Program-made: the position numbers and the translations under genes
From: CAYJAD01 sp964371835
Lineage (GTDB): Bacteria > Desulfobacterota > Desulfovibrionia > Desulfovibrionales > Desulfovibrionaceae
Length of the DNA stretch: 56,332 bases
Direction: 5' to 3'
Assembly: GCA_964371835.1 (NCBI GenBank)
Contig: CAYJOP010000004.1
Coordinates: 1 to 56,332 of the forward strand
In this document: piece after piece, positions 34,888 to 43,779 of the stretch
How positions within the stretch are numbered: the first letter of the stretch is position 1
Layout of the letters: every line of letters starts with the position of its first letter
The notes under the pieces: generated by a model
Told to the model about the DNA's origin: nothing
The model's input: only the letters and a program-made list of their open reading frames with translations
Database searches by the model: none

Positions 34888-35400
34888 ATGAGCACTCAAA
34901 CAACTGGAAAAACACTATATATTGATTATGAAAAATGCATTGGTTGCGAAACTTGCGAGGCCGTTTGCAAATTCCTGTATGACCAACCACGCATTGTTAT
35001 GGCTCGCAGTTCAGAAGGCCAAATTGTGCCTGTTTACTGTGTACATTGCGAGCAAGCCTATTGCATGAAAACATGCCCCAACAATGCCATTAGCCGCGAC
35101 CAAGATGGTGCGGTAATCTTAAATCCCATGCATTGTAGAGGTTGTGAGAGTCGTGCTTGTATGCTGGCTTGCCCTTATGCTGGTTTTTTTGAGTCCGACA
35201 AAGGCGTTGGCAGTCGTAAGTGTGACCTTTGCGCCAAAAGACGTGAGCAAGGCATGGGCCCAGCTTGTGCCGCCATGTGTCCTTGTGGGGCTATATATTA
35301 TATTGATAGAGCAGATTTGAAGCAACTTGATACGGAAAAGTCATATAAGGTGCGCTCATCTGTGCTAGATGAGTTCATGGGCAGAAAGCGTAAAACTTAG
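34888..35400 (+). CDS. 4Fe-4S ferredoxin subunit (HycB/DmsB-like)
   Basis: A 170-residue electron-transfer protein with four cysteine clusters, each typical of a [4Fe-4S] centre: CIGCETCEAVC, CVHC-x4-CMKTCP, CRGCESRACMLACP and a final CDLC with CAAMCPC. The pattern is that of DmsB/HycB/CooF-type subunits. No signal peptide or Tat motif is present, so it is cytoplasmic. It lies 4 bases after the FAD oxidoreductase, with AAGGTAAG before its ATG, suggesting that the two form one complex that moves electrons between NAD(P)H and an unknown partner. Convergent trmFO follows after 13 bases. Confidence 0.92.
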   Translation: MSTQTTGKTLYIDYEKCIGCETCEAVCKFLYDQPRIVMARSSEGQIVPVYCVHCEQAYCMKTCPNNAISRDQDGAVILNPMHCRGCESRACMLACPYAGFFESDKGVGSRKCDLCAKRREQGMGPACAAMCPCGAIYYIDRADLKQLDTEKSYKVRSSVLDEFMGRKRKT

Positions 35401-35413
35401 TATATTTCTGCTT

Positions 35414-36742
35414 TTAGCGATTTTTCAGCCATTGCGCAAAAAATTCCCTCGCTCGCTCGCCATATAAAGCTTTGCGCTCTTTCTTCTTAGCCCTTTGCTC
35501 AAGCTCTGGCATAAGCCCAAAATTCGCATTGGATGGCTGAAATTTTTTAACTTCCGTTTGCAAATGATTTAATAGTGCCCCAAGGGCCGTTTGCACCGGT
35601 GGCTGTGTGAGTGGTTTTTCCTGCAACTCTGCAATAATAAGCATGGCCGCCCAAAGACCACATGCCGCAGACTCCACATAGCCCTCAACCCCAGTTATTT
35701 GCCCAGCAAGACGAAACTTCTTTTGCCCAAGCAACCTTAAGTCTAGCCCAAGAACTTGCGGCGCATTAACATATGTATTGCGGTGCATACTGCCAAAGCG
35801 CACAAATTCTGCATTTTCAAGGCCAGGTATAGAGCGAAAAACCTGCTCTTGGGCTTTGTAAGTGAGCTTTGTTTGACATCCCACCAAGTTATACATGCTT
35901 TGGTTTAGATTTTCAGTGCGCAATTGCACAATAGCATAGGGGCGTCGGCCTGTGCGTGGATCAATGAAGCCCACAGGCTTTAGCGGGCCAAAGGTCAAGG
36001 TGCGCTCACCCCTTGCGGCAAGGGCCTCAATGGGCATACAACCTTCAAAGTGTACTTCCTTCTCAAAGTCCTTGGTTGCCACTTTTTCAGCATTTAATAT
36101 ATTGTTATAAAAAGCTAAATATTCATCCTTTTCCATGGGGCAATTCAAATATTCACCATGAATGGCTGCTTCCTCCGGTTCTTGATAGCGAGAACCTCTA
36201 AAAATAATACTTCTATCCAAGGACTCAGCGCTGACAATGGGGGCAATGGCATCATAAAAATACAGTTGTTTGTTGCCAATCTTTTCCGCAATGGACGTTG
36301 CTAAGCTGTCAGATGCCAGTGGCCCTGCTGCAATGACCACATGTTCAAAATCATTTAGTTCTGCATCGTCAAGGCTTTGAATTTGTTTGCGATAAAGGCT
36401 TATATTGCCATGTTCCTCCACAGCCTTGGTCACACCTTTCGCAAAAAGCTCTCTGTCAACGGCCAAGGCCTTGCCTGCTGGCACTGTGCAGGAGTCTGCC
36501 ATGGCCATAAAGGGACTTTCAAGCTCTCGCATTTCTTGCTTCAAAAGACCAATGCCCGATGCAAGCTCATTGCTGCGTAAGGAGTTTGAACAAACAAGCT
36601 CAGATAAATCTTGTAGCTGATGTGCATCAGACATATGCACTGGCTTTTGCTCAAAAAGGCTAACACTAATGCCATTTTTTGCCAGCACAAGTGCACATTC
36701 ACAACCTGCTAGGCCTGCGCCCACAATGGCTATTTTTGCCAT
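35414..36742 (-). CDS. trmFO: Folate-dependent tRNA-U54 methyltransferase TrmFO
   Basis: A 442-residue flavoprotein that makes 5-methyluridine at position 54 of tRNA using methylenetetrahydrofolate and FADH2. The FAD motif VGAGLAGCECALVLAKNG lies at residues 6-23. VCSNSLRSNELASG and the following conserved loops, plus GCMPIEALAARGERTL and GQITGVEGYVESA, match the TrmFO signature and separate it from GidA/MnmG. AAAGGAAAAAGC precedes the ATG. It heads a minus-strand run with dinB upstream. Confidence 0.95.
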   Translation of the reverse strand: MAKIAIVGAGLAGCECALVLAKNGISVSLFEQKPVHMSDAHQLQDLSELVCSNSLRSNELASGIGLLKQEMRELESPFMAMADSCTVPAGKALAVDRELFAKGVTKAVEEHGNISLYRKQIQSLDDAELNDFEHVVIAAGPLASDSLATSIAEKIGNKQLYFYDAIAPIVSAESLDRSIIFRGSRYQEPEEAAIHGEYLNCPMEKDEYLAFYNNILNAEKVATKDFEKEVHFEGCMPIEALAARGERTLTFGPLKPVGFIDPRTGRRPYAIVQLRTENLNQSMYNLVGCQTKLTYKAQEQVFRSIPGLENAEFVRFGSMHRNTYVNAPQVLGLDLRLLGQKKFRLAGQITGVEGYVESAACGLWAAMLIIAELQEKPLTQPPVQTALGALLNHLQTEVKKFQPSNANFGLMPELEQRAKKKERKALYGERAREFFAQWLKNR

Positions 36743-36850
36743 GCTTTTTCCTTTGTTTTTGGTGATATTTAACCAATGCCGCTTATGGCGTATTTATAGC
36801 TCACAGTCAAGATAATTAAAATATCACAAAACCACACAAAAGTAATGAAC

Positions 36851-36895
36851 AGGCCGTAAGGCCGCCTAAAATCAATAGGCCGTAAGACCAAAAAC
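36851..36895. other. Short GC-rich repeat after dinB
   Basis: Two tandem GGCCGTAAG-containing motifs lie just downstream of the dinB stop codon (36899): AGGCCGTAAGGCC (36851-36863) and AGGCCGTAAGACC (about 36877-36889). The first forms a GGCC/GGCC stem. It may terminate dinB or be a small repeat; I cannot decide. Confidence 0.3.
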
Positions 36896-36898
36896 TAT

Positions 36899-38101
36899 CT
36901 AATCATCCTTAAACAACCGCCCTCGCACCACTGCCTGCCCACCAAACTTCCCACGAAGCTCATCAAGAGCTGTATCAAGCTTTGCATTTTTTTCTACATC
37001 ACTATTATCGGTAACAATGCTCAACAAAGAAGCCTGCTCATCCCTCTGATCAAAACCCGAAACCCCAAGCCCAATAAGCCTAACCTTTTGCTCAAGCTTA
37101 ACTTTATCAAGTAAATCCGTAGCAATATCGAAAATGTTCTGCGTGCTTTGCGTTGCTTGCTCAAGAGTTCGACTGCGCGTAATTTGAGTAAAATCAGCAT
37201 ATTTTACCTTAAGCGTAACCACACGCCCACGCAAATTTTGCCTGCGCAATGATGCCCCCACTCGCTCAGCTTGGGCCAATAAATAACGGTGTAATTCTTG
37301 CTTGTCCCATGTATTTTCCGAAAGAGTTTTTTCTGCACTTTCAGACTTTGGGGCGGCAATTGGTTCAACTTTTCGAGAATCATGACCTTGCGAACGTGCA
37401 TATAACATAACACCGCCCTTGCCGAAGCGGCGCTGCCAAAACTCAGCTGGGAATTTTTGCACATCTGAGGCCGTTCGGATGCCCAGCACCTGTAATTCCT
37501 TTATAAATTGTTTACCCACACCCGGGATTTTGCCCACTGGAAGTTTTTCCAAAAAACCCTCAATATCATGTGGATAAAGCACATAATAGCCATTGGGTTT
37601 GTTTATGTCTGAGGCGATTTTTGCCAAATATTTTATGGGTGCTGCCCCTACGGAGCAGGTAAGGCCTGTTGCCTCAAATACTGCTTTTTTAATGCTTTGC
37701 GCCAGTTGATCTATGGGCCCAAAAAGTCGCTCAAGGCCAGCGGCGTCCATATAGGCTTCATCAATGGAGGCTGGTTCAACCATGGGCGAAAACTGGCCCA
37801 AGGTATGCATAACTATGGCTGACAGCTCTTTATAGCGGCTCATACGCCCACGCACGAAAATGGCCTCTGGGCAAAGTTTTTTCACCATATGCGTTGGCAT
37901 GGCAGAGCGCACCCCAAACACACGCGCTTCATAGGATGCAGCAGAAACAACTCCACGCTCACCACCTCCCACTACCACAGGCTTGCCACGCAAGCTTTCA
38001 TCGTCCAATTGTTCCACTGACGCAAAAAAAGCGTCCATATCAATGTGTATTATCCATGGAACATGTTTAACTTTGGGAATGTTTTGCTGTAAACCTTGCA
38101 T
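36899..38101 (-). CDS. dinB: DNA polymerase IV (Y-family)
   Basis: A 400-residue translesion polymerase. The catalytic Asp and steric gate region IHIDMDAFFASVEQ is at about residues 18-31, and EPASIDEAYMD carries the second catalytic Asp/Glu. The helix-hairpin-helix pair (KIPGVGKQFIKELQVLG) and the little-finger domain are present. The last residues contain no clear QxxLxLF-type clamp motif. GAGG precedes the ATG. A family 2 glycosyltransferase gene lies 12 bases upstream of its start. Any SOS control is not evident from a clear LexA box. Confidence 0.94.
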   Translation of the reverse strand: MQGLQQNIPKVKHVPWIIHIDMDAFFASVEQLDDESLRGKPVVVGGGERGVVSAASYEARVFGVRSAMPTHMVKKLCPEAIFVRGRMSRYKELSAIVMHTLGQFSPMVEPASIDEAYMDAAGLERLFGPIDQLAQSIKKAVFEATGLTCSVGAAPIKYLAKIASDINKPNGYYVLYPHDIEGFLEKLPVGKIPGVGKQFIKELQVLGIRTASDVQKFPAEFWQRRFGKGGVMLYARSQGHDSRKVEPIAAPKSESAEKTLSENTWDKQELHRYLLAQAERVGASLRRQNLRGRVVTLKVKYADFTQITRSRTLEQATQSTQNIFDIATDLLDKVKLEQKVRLIGLGVSGFDQRDEQASLLSIVTDNSDVEKNAKLDTALDELRGKFGGQAVVRGRLFKDD

Positions 38102-38113
38102 TAATGATAACCT

Positions 38114-39064
38114 CTAACGCAAATATTTGGCAAAGCGTAAATATATTTTTGCACAATGGGGGAAAAGCACTGGTGGCATAAAACTCACCATGTAAAACAA
38201 CTTTGCCTTAAGAGTTCTGCATTTAGCCAAGCATGTACGAGCGGCCCTTGGCTTGCCATTACGCCAATGGGCAATGGATTTTTGAAATGCTGCTCTTTCA
38301 TTTAATATTTGTACAATTTCCGCATACTTTATGTGAAAATCAGCATATAGTTCATGCTGCTTTTTTAATATATATTCTGTTTCTGCCGCCAAGTCATCAA
38401 AGCGAGTAAAAGTTATATTTTTATGATGAATACGACGTTTTGTGAGCACCTCATCCACATAGTCAAAATCATGAACATGGGCTAAAGCATAAAAAAAATC
38501 TGCTTCTTCGCATATATTTAAGGCATTATCAAAGTATCTGTCCTCTTTTTTTTGTAAGCAATCACGCCGCAAAAGCACCGAGGACATGGTTATCCACTGC
38601 CCCATAATTAATTTTTTAAAAACCTTGCCCCTGTGCGGTGTAGCCGTTGCAAACATGCGACTCAGGGATTTGTATTTATTGTTTTTAATGTAAAAATTTT
38701 CTGCATCGCTACAAACCAAGGCCACGTTTGAATTTTCTTGCAAAAGTTTAACTTGTTTTTCAAGCTTGGTGGGCAGCCAAATGTCATCACAATCCAAAAA
38801 AGCAATATACTTTCCACTGGCTTTTGCCATGGCCCCATTGCGAGAGTGGCCCAAGGAAATACGCTCAGCATTTTGAAAAATAAGTATTTTTTCAGATTTC
38901 TTAGCAAAGCTTTTTGCAATGCCTAAGCTTTCATCATCTGAACCATTGTCATAGAAAATAATTTCCCAATCGGTAAAGGTTTGGGCCATTACGCTTTGCA
39001 GTGCTTCTGATAAAGTCTCTGCGCTATTGTAGCAATTCATGATGATGGAAACGGCTGGGAACAT
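38114..39064 (-). CDS. Family 2 glycosyltransferase
   Basis: A 316-residue GT-A fold transferase. The N-terminus VSIIMNCYNSAETLSEAL matches the nucleotide-sugar binding start, DNGSDDES follows, and FLDCDDIW (about 96-103) contains the DxD metal motif. There is no strong TM helix until possibly the C-terminus. The acceptor and sugar cannot be read. It sits 12 bases upstream of dinB and 8 bases downstream of the SprA-related gene on the same strand. Cell-surface polysaccharide or flagellin modification is plausible. Confidence 0.88.
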   Translation of the reverse strand: MFPAVSIIMNCYNSAETLSEALQSVMAQTFTDWEIIFYDNGSDDESLGIAKSFAKKSEKILIFQNAERISLGHSRNGAMAKASGKYIAFLDCDDIWLPTKLEKQVKLLQENSNVALVCSDAENFYIKNNKYKSLSRMFATATPHRGKVFKKLIMGQWITMSSVLLRRDCLQKKEDRYFDNALNICEEADFFYALAHVHDFDYVDEVLTKRRIHHKNITFTRFDDLAAETEYILKKQHELYADFHIKYAEIVQILNERAAFQKSIAHWRNGKPRAARTCLAKCRTLKAKLFYMVSFMPPVLFPHCAKIYLRFAKYLR

Positions 39065-39072
39065 GTGAGAAA

Positions 39073-39876
39073 TTAAACTTGCAGACTAATACCCGTGCCC
39101 CAAGGGGCAAGGGATGTTGGAGTAAAGGCGCTTCTTTGTTGAGTTTTGTAGGCTGAAATGGCGTTGTCAATATTATTAACCACTGCGCGAGGGCTGTGCA
39201 TTACTGTATCAGACATGAGAGCTTGTACAGGTGCAAAGGTACTATTTACTGAGCTTTGGAATGTATTATTTTGTATGTTTCGCCCTTCTGCCACATGAGC
39301 GGAAGAATTAACATTGGCAAAATTTGCTGCAAAATTATTTTGCTCAACACTTGGATTTTTACTTTGATTTTCTGTTTTTTCTTGAATTTGCTCTGTGCGG
39401 GCCTCAGCTTCCATGGTAGATGCTTGTGCGGCTACACTTTGGTCTTGAGCTGATGGGTTGCCCGGAGCAAGAGCTGCACTGCGTAAAATGCGCGCCTTTT
39501 CTTCTGTGGCTTCTGGGTCGCCAGCAATGGGGCTTGTGTCTAAAGACACATTGCCGCCAGTGGCATACTGCTTATTGTCTGGGCCCTTGGTGTAAGTGTA
39601 ATTTATACCGCCACGCACATATTGACCTGCTGCGGCAACGTGGGCTTGTTCGTGGGCTCGCACTTCACGGTCACGCTGTTGCAACTCACGCACTTGGGTT
39701 TGAGCTTCTGGGCTAAGAGTAAGTGTATCTGTGGTTTTTTTGGAACTATTATTACCATTATTGCCTTGCTCACCCTTATTACCCTGCCCGTCATTGCTCA
39801 AAGCAAATATTTCCATGGCTGGATTATAGTTGGGGGTGCTCTCAACAGCAGCGGTATATACGCCATCAATATTCAT
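39073..39876 (-). CDS. SprA-related putative metalloprotease family protein
   Basis: A 267-residue protein of the SprA-related (PF12118-type) family, annotated elsewhere as putative metalloprotease. The segment RAHEQAHVAAAGQYVRGG (about 92-109) includes HEQAH, an HExxH-like zinc site, and the following ATGGNVSLDTSPIAGDPEAT is family-typical. The N-terminal ~75 residues and the C-terminal ~90 are low complexity, rich in Asn, Gln, Ser and Ala. No signal peptide is evident. The function is unknown. A candidate promoter lies at 39916-39943. Confidence 0.75.
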   Translation of the reverse strand: MNIDGVYTAAVESTPNYNPAMEIFALSNDGQGNKGEQGNNGNNSSKKTTDTLTLSPEAQTQVRELQQRDREVRAHEQAHVAAAGQYVRGGINYTYTKGPDNKQYATGGNVSLDTSPIAGDPEATEEKARILRSAALAPGNPSAQDQSVAAQASTMEAEARTEQIQEKTENQSKNPSVEQNNFAANFANVNSSAHVAEGRNIQNNTFQSSVNSTFAPVQALMSDTVMHSPRAVVNNIDNAISAYKTQQRSAFTPTSLAPWGTGISLQV

Positions 39877-40182
39877 AAAAGTCCCACTGGAAAAATATAA
39901 TAATACTGCTTTTACGATATAATCATCGGCATTCTTTTGTCAAACTTTAGGGCAAATGAGTAAATTTTATGCACGGCATTCTAATTATATGAATGATTAC
40001 TGGTAAGATAAGACTCCACACAATTAATTGTTCTGCAGTCTTTAATGTTTACATTATAATACAATGAACAACCAAGATGTTTGTGCAGATAAAAATTTTA
40101 AAAAATCCATGAGTATTAAATATTGCCCAAAGCATTTTCATAGGATATAGATTAAATATCAATTTACTTTAAAGGAATTACT
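39877..40182. other. Divergent intergenic region
   Basis: 306 bases between the SprA-related gene and the CNNM/CorC-like gene, AT-rich with no gene. The minus-strand promoter candidate at 39916-39943 is listed separately. AAAGGAATT just before 40183 is the ribosome binding site for the plus-strand gene. Nothing else was recognised. Confidence 0.5.
39916..39943 (-). promoter_or_regulatory. Candidate sigma-70 promoter of SprA-related gene
   Basis: On the minus strand TTGACA (39943-39938) is separated by 16 bases from TATATC (39921-39916). The -35 is a perfect consensus match and the -10 is 4 of 6. The expected start would be near 39909, giving a short leader before the ATG at 39876. Confidence 0.45.
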
Positions 40183-41223
40183 ATGCTTACGCTTATTTTG
40201 GCCGTGGCCTTTGCCTTAATTATTTCTGCAACCTGCTCCCTAACTGAAACCATGCTTTACTCTGTAACTTGGGGGCACATTGAAAATTTACGAAAAAAAG
40301 GCAAGCTTTCTGGAGAATTACTTTATACCATGCGCGCTCAAGTTGAACGACCCATAGCCGCTGTTTTAACCTTAAACACAGTTGCTAATACCGCAGGCTC
40401 TGCCATTGCAGGTGCCGCTTTTACAGCAGTATTTGGCTCAGTTTACATGGGTGCTTTTGCGGCAATATTTACTTGCCTAGTTTTAATTTTTGGTGAAATC
40501 ATACCAAAAACCATTGGGGTAATATACGCCAACCCAGTTTCAAGCGTCATGGCAAGACCATTATATTTGTTAACAAAAATTTTAATGCCCGTTATTTGGT
40601 TTTCTGGTTTTTTAACAAGGCTTATATCCCCATCAGGCAACGGTCCGCAAGTTTCTGAAGAAGATATTCGCGCAGCGGCAAGTCTATCTCGCCAAGCAGG
40701 GCGCATTGCACCCTTTGAAGAACGCACCATTCGTAATGTGCTTTCACTAGATAAAAAACGAGTTTGGGATATTATGACTCCAAGAACAGTTGTATTTTCT
40801 TTGTCTGCAGACCTTGACATGAGTGAGGCTTGTAAAGTACATGAAGTATGGCACTTTAGTCGTATTCCCATATATGCAGAAAATAACGAAGATATTGTTG
40901 GTATATTGGAGCGGCGCACGTTGGCCAAGCGTATGGCGGATGGCGAAAATTGTACGCTTGGATCCATCATGGTGCCTGTGAACTTTGTTCAAGAAAGTAA
41001 GACCTTGGATACATTACTCCAAGAATTCTTGAATTCACGCTCTCACCTTTTTGTCGTACTGGATGAATACGGCGGATTGGCGGGCGTGGTTTCCCTTGAG
41101 GATGTGCTAGAGGAGATTTTGGGTCGTGAGATTGTGGATGAAAGCGACCCAGTGGCTGATTTGCGTGACCTTGCGCGTACAAGACGTAAGGCCGTCACGG
41201 GAAAAAATGTTAAAACACCATAA
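40183..41223 (+). CDS. CNNM/CorC-type DUF21-CBS membrane protein
   Basis: A 346-residue inner-membrane protein of the CNNM/HlyC-CorC family, thought to be involved in Mg2+ or other cation export. Four TM helices form the DUF21 region (about 1-150). A CBS pair follows (about 195-310), including VLDEYGGLAGVVSLEDVLEE. The usual C-terminal CorC/HlyC domain is absent, so it is a short form. AAAGGAATT precedes the ATG. It lies upstream of the ccm cluster, 74 bases from ccmE, and may be transcribed with it. Confidence 0.88.
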   Translation: MLTLILAVAFALIISATCSLTETMLYSVTWGHIENLRKKGKLSGELLYTMRAQVERPIAAVLTLNTVANTAGSAIAGAAFTAVFGSVYMGAFAAIFTCLVLIFGEIIPKTIGVIYANPVSSVMARPLYLLTKILMPVIWFSGFLTRLISPSGNGPQVSEEDIRAAASLSRQAGRIAPFEERTIRNVLSLDKKRVWDIMTPRTVVFSLSADLDMSEACKVHEVWHFSRIPIYAENNEDIVGILERRTLAKRMADGENCTLGSIMVPVNFVQESKTLDTLLQEFLNSRSHLFVVLDEYGGLAGVVSLEDVLEEILGREIVDESDPVADLRDLARTRRKAVTGKNVKTP

Positions 41224-41297
41224 TGGACTTTAACATAGATTTAGCTAGACAAACACGCTTTTTGTTATGCACACAAGCGGAAACACAGTGAGATTTT

Positions 41298-41711
41298 ATG
41301 AAACAAAAAAAATCTACGCCCATGTATATTGTTGCCTTGCTCTTATTTTTAAGTGGTGCAGGCTACCTTGTCTATTCTGGGCTTACAGAAAATAGCGTCT
41401 ATTTCCTCAACGTATCTGAGGCCTTAGCAGTTGAAAATGACAAACTCAAAGCTGCACGGCTTTTTGGTACTGTTGCCGCCGAGGACTTGCAACATATGGA
41501 GCAAGGCCCTGGTGTTGTTTTCCGTCTTGTGGACACAAACAAAACTTCCCAACATTTAGTGGTAAGCTATAAAGGTGCAGTACCTGACACTTTTAAGGCT
41601 GGAGCTGAAGTTATTGTGGAGGGTGGTATTAATGGTGACGGCGTTTTTGCAGCCAAAACCTTAATGACCAAATGTCCGTCCAAGTATGAAAAGGAAAACA
41701 GGGATATCTAA
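41298..41711 (+). CDS. ccmE: Cytochrome c haem chaperone CcmE (C-x3-Y variant)
   Basis: A 137-residue periplasmic haem chaperone anchored by one N-terminal TM helix (about 7-27), with an OB-fold beyond. In E. coli the haem is held by His in HxxxY; here the C-terminal motif is K-C-P-S-K-Y, putting Cys126 at the haem-binding position with Tyr130. Sulfate reducers and some archaea are known for such CxxxY CcmE proteins and for lacking ccmH. ccmF follows after 51 bases and the operon contains no ccmH. Confidence 0.92.
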   Translation: MKQKKSTPMYIVALLLFLSGAGYLVYSGLTENSVYFLNVSEALAVENDKLKAARLFGTVAAEDLQHMEQGPGVVFRLVDTNKTSQHLVVSYKGAVPDTFKAGAEVIVEGGINGDGVFAAKTLMTKCPSKYEKENRDI

Positions 41712-41762
41712 GGCCAAGCCTTTTGCCCCTCCCATTTAAATATCCTACTTAAAGGAGCAAGC

Positions 41763-43655
41763 ATGTATTTTTTTGCTTATGGTATGCTCATGTTGGCACT
41801 TTTTTGCTGCCTTGGCGGCGCAGCCTTTGCGGTATTGCAATTATACCAAGGCCGCACCAATGCATTAAAAGTAATTGAAAGTGCACAAATTATTATGACA
41901 GGTGCATTGGTTCTTGCGTCTGCCCTACTTTTACACGCACTATTTTGGAATGATTTTTCCTTGGTATATGTGGCAAGTTACACAGATCGCATTTTACCAG
42001 TTTTTTATAGACTTACTGCATTTTGGGCAGGTCAGGCTGGCTCATTATTGTTTTGGGCTTTGTCTGTTGCTTTGTGTGGTTTGTTCTTCCTCTTTACCCC
42101 TGCTTACAAAAAGTTAAGTGAAAGTACTCGCATTTGGTTTTGGCTGTTTTTCCTTGGAATCATGGGTTTTTTCAGTCTGTTGCTCACAGGTTGGAGCAAC
42201 CCATTCCTCATGCATACACCGGTGCCAGCCGATGGCAATGGCTTAAACCCATTATTGCAAAATCCTGGCATGATTTTTCACCCACCCTTGCTTTTTTGGG
42301 GTTATGGTGGATTTGTTATACCTGGTTGCTTGGCACTTGCTCAATGCCTTTCTGGCATGGGAGAAAAGGAAGGTTCTTGGATTGAAGTGGCAAGACCCTT
42401 CACCTTACTTGCTTGGCTCTTTTTAACAGCTGGCATTATTCTTGGTGCTTGGTGGGCCTATATGGAACTTGGCTGGGGCGGCTATTGGGCATGGGACCCT
42501 GTGGAAAATGCCTCGCTAATCCCATGGCTTATTGGCACTGCTGCAATTCATACCACTATCATTGAGAGCAGACGCAACAAGCTTGGTCGCACCAATGTTT
42601 TTCTCATGGCTTTAACCACCATCTCTGCATTTTTTGCAACCTACCTTGTGCGTAGTGGGGTTATTAACTCCGTACACGCCTTTGGTGACGGTGGCGTTGG
42701 CCTACCACTATTAATATTTATTTTATCCTCCACCGTACTTTGCGCTTGGATTGCTTTTTTTGGTCCAAATTCACGCAAAGCACTTGCCGGCATTGATAGC
42801 CGTGAAGGTATGCTAGTTGTAACTGCATGGGTATTACTCATGCTTTCAGTTATCATTTGCATAGCCACCCTTTGGCCTTTAATTAGTCTTTTATTCTCAC
42901 CTCAATCTCAAGGCTTAGAAGCTGCATTTTATAATAAAGTTTGTTTGCCTCTATTTGCCTTAATAAGTGTAATACTTGCATTTTGCCCTTGGCTTGGTTG
43001 GAATGGCGGCGTGCGTGATATGAAAAAAATAATTACTGTTGCCGCATCCTTTGTACTTGCTGGTATTGGACTTTGGTTTGCAGATTATCGCAACCCCACA
43101 GCCTTTGTGGCAACATGTGCATCCATCGCGGCAATTGTTTCAATTGCCTTATTGTTCATGGAAAAATCCATAAGAGCTCAAATGAATACCATGGCAGCCT
43201 TTGGCGTACACATTGGTCTTATTATGGTGGTTATTGGAGTTGCTTTTTCAGGGCCATATAAAATTGAAGATGACATACAGTTAGCGGAAGGCGAGCAAGC
43301 AAAACTTGGTGCTTACACCTTGACCCTTGAAAAGGTCAGCGATGGCGAGCAACCTGGTTTTGAGTATTTAATGTCCAACGTAAAAGTAACAAAGGGCGAA
43401 AAATTAATAGGGTATATAACACCGCAGCTGCGCCTATATTCAAAATTTGGCAATCAGCATTTTTATGAAGCTGCAACCATCTTTAGCCTTGGCGATGAAT
43501 TATATGCATCTTTCTTAGGCATTGATAAAGACGCAAGGGTTACACTGCGTGTTAGTGTTAATCCGCTGGTTAACTGGATGTGGATTGGTGGCGTGCTTAT
43601 GTGCATCTTCCCTTTCTTAGGTTTGCGCAGAAGAAAAGTTTCTGAAAAAGCTTAA
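41763..43655 (+). CDS. ccmF: Cytochrome c haem lyase subunit CcmF
   Basis: A 630-residue multi-helix membrane protein that transfers haem from CcmE to apocytochrome c. The WWD domain is intact around GWGGYWAWDPVENASLIPW (about 235-254), and the length and hydrophobic pattern match CcmF. A periplasmic C-terminal loop precedes a last TM helix. AAAGGAGC precedes the ATG. In this operon the ccmF end is followed by a large inverted repeat (43666-43718) before ccmA. Confidence 0.96.
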   Translation: MYFFAYGMLMLALFCCLGGAAFAVLQLYQGRTNALKVIESAQIIMTGALVLASALLLHALFWNDFSLVYVASYTDRILPVFYRLTAFWAGQAGSLLFWALSVALCGLFFLFTPAYKKLSESTRIWFWLFFLGIMGFFSLLLTGWSNPFLMHTPVPADGNGLNPLLQNPGMIFHPPLLFWGYGGFVIPGCLALAQCLSGMGEKEGSWIEVARPFTLLAWLFLTAGIILGAWWAYMELGWGGYWAWDPVENASLIPWLIGTAAIHTTIIESRRNKLGRTNVFLMALTTISAFFATYLVRSGVINSVHAFGDGGVGLPLLIFILSSTVLCAWIAFFGPNSRKALAGIDSREGMLVVTAWVLLMLSVIICIATLWPLISLLFSPQSQGLEAAFYNKVCLPLFALISVILAFCPWLGWNGGVRDMKKIITVAASFVLAGIGLWFADYRNPTAFVATCASIAAIVSIALLFMEKSIRAQMNTMAAFGVHIGLIMVVIGVAFSGPYKIEDDIQLAEGEQAKLGAYTLTLEKVSDGEQPGFEYLMSNVKVTKGEKLIGYITPQLRLYSKFGNQHFYEAATIFSLGDELYASFLGIDKDARVTLRVSVNPLVNWMWIGGVLMCIFPFLGLRRRKVSEKA

Positions 43656-43665
43656 TTTGCTTTGG

Positions 43666-43718
43666 GTGAGAAGTTTTAGTCTGATTATGGCACCCATTCT
43701 GGTCCTAAAACTTCTCAC
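43666..43718. promoter_or_regulatory. 14-bp inverted repeat between ccmF and ccmA
   Basis: Perfect 14-base arms GTGAGAAGTTTTAG (43666-43679) and CTAAAACTTCTCAC (43705-43718) enclose a 25-base loop. It begins 11 bases after the ccmF stop. No T-run follows. A TATACT-like -10 lies near 43752, ahead of ccmA. It could be a partial terminator, an RNA processing signal or an operator that sets ccmABC expression apart from ccmEF. Confidence 0.5.
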
Positions 43719-43779
43719 AACCTAGCATTTCATTTTTAGTAATTTTTGATTATACTTTAATGAATTTTTAGAAAAACCT

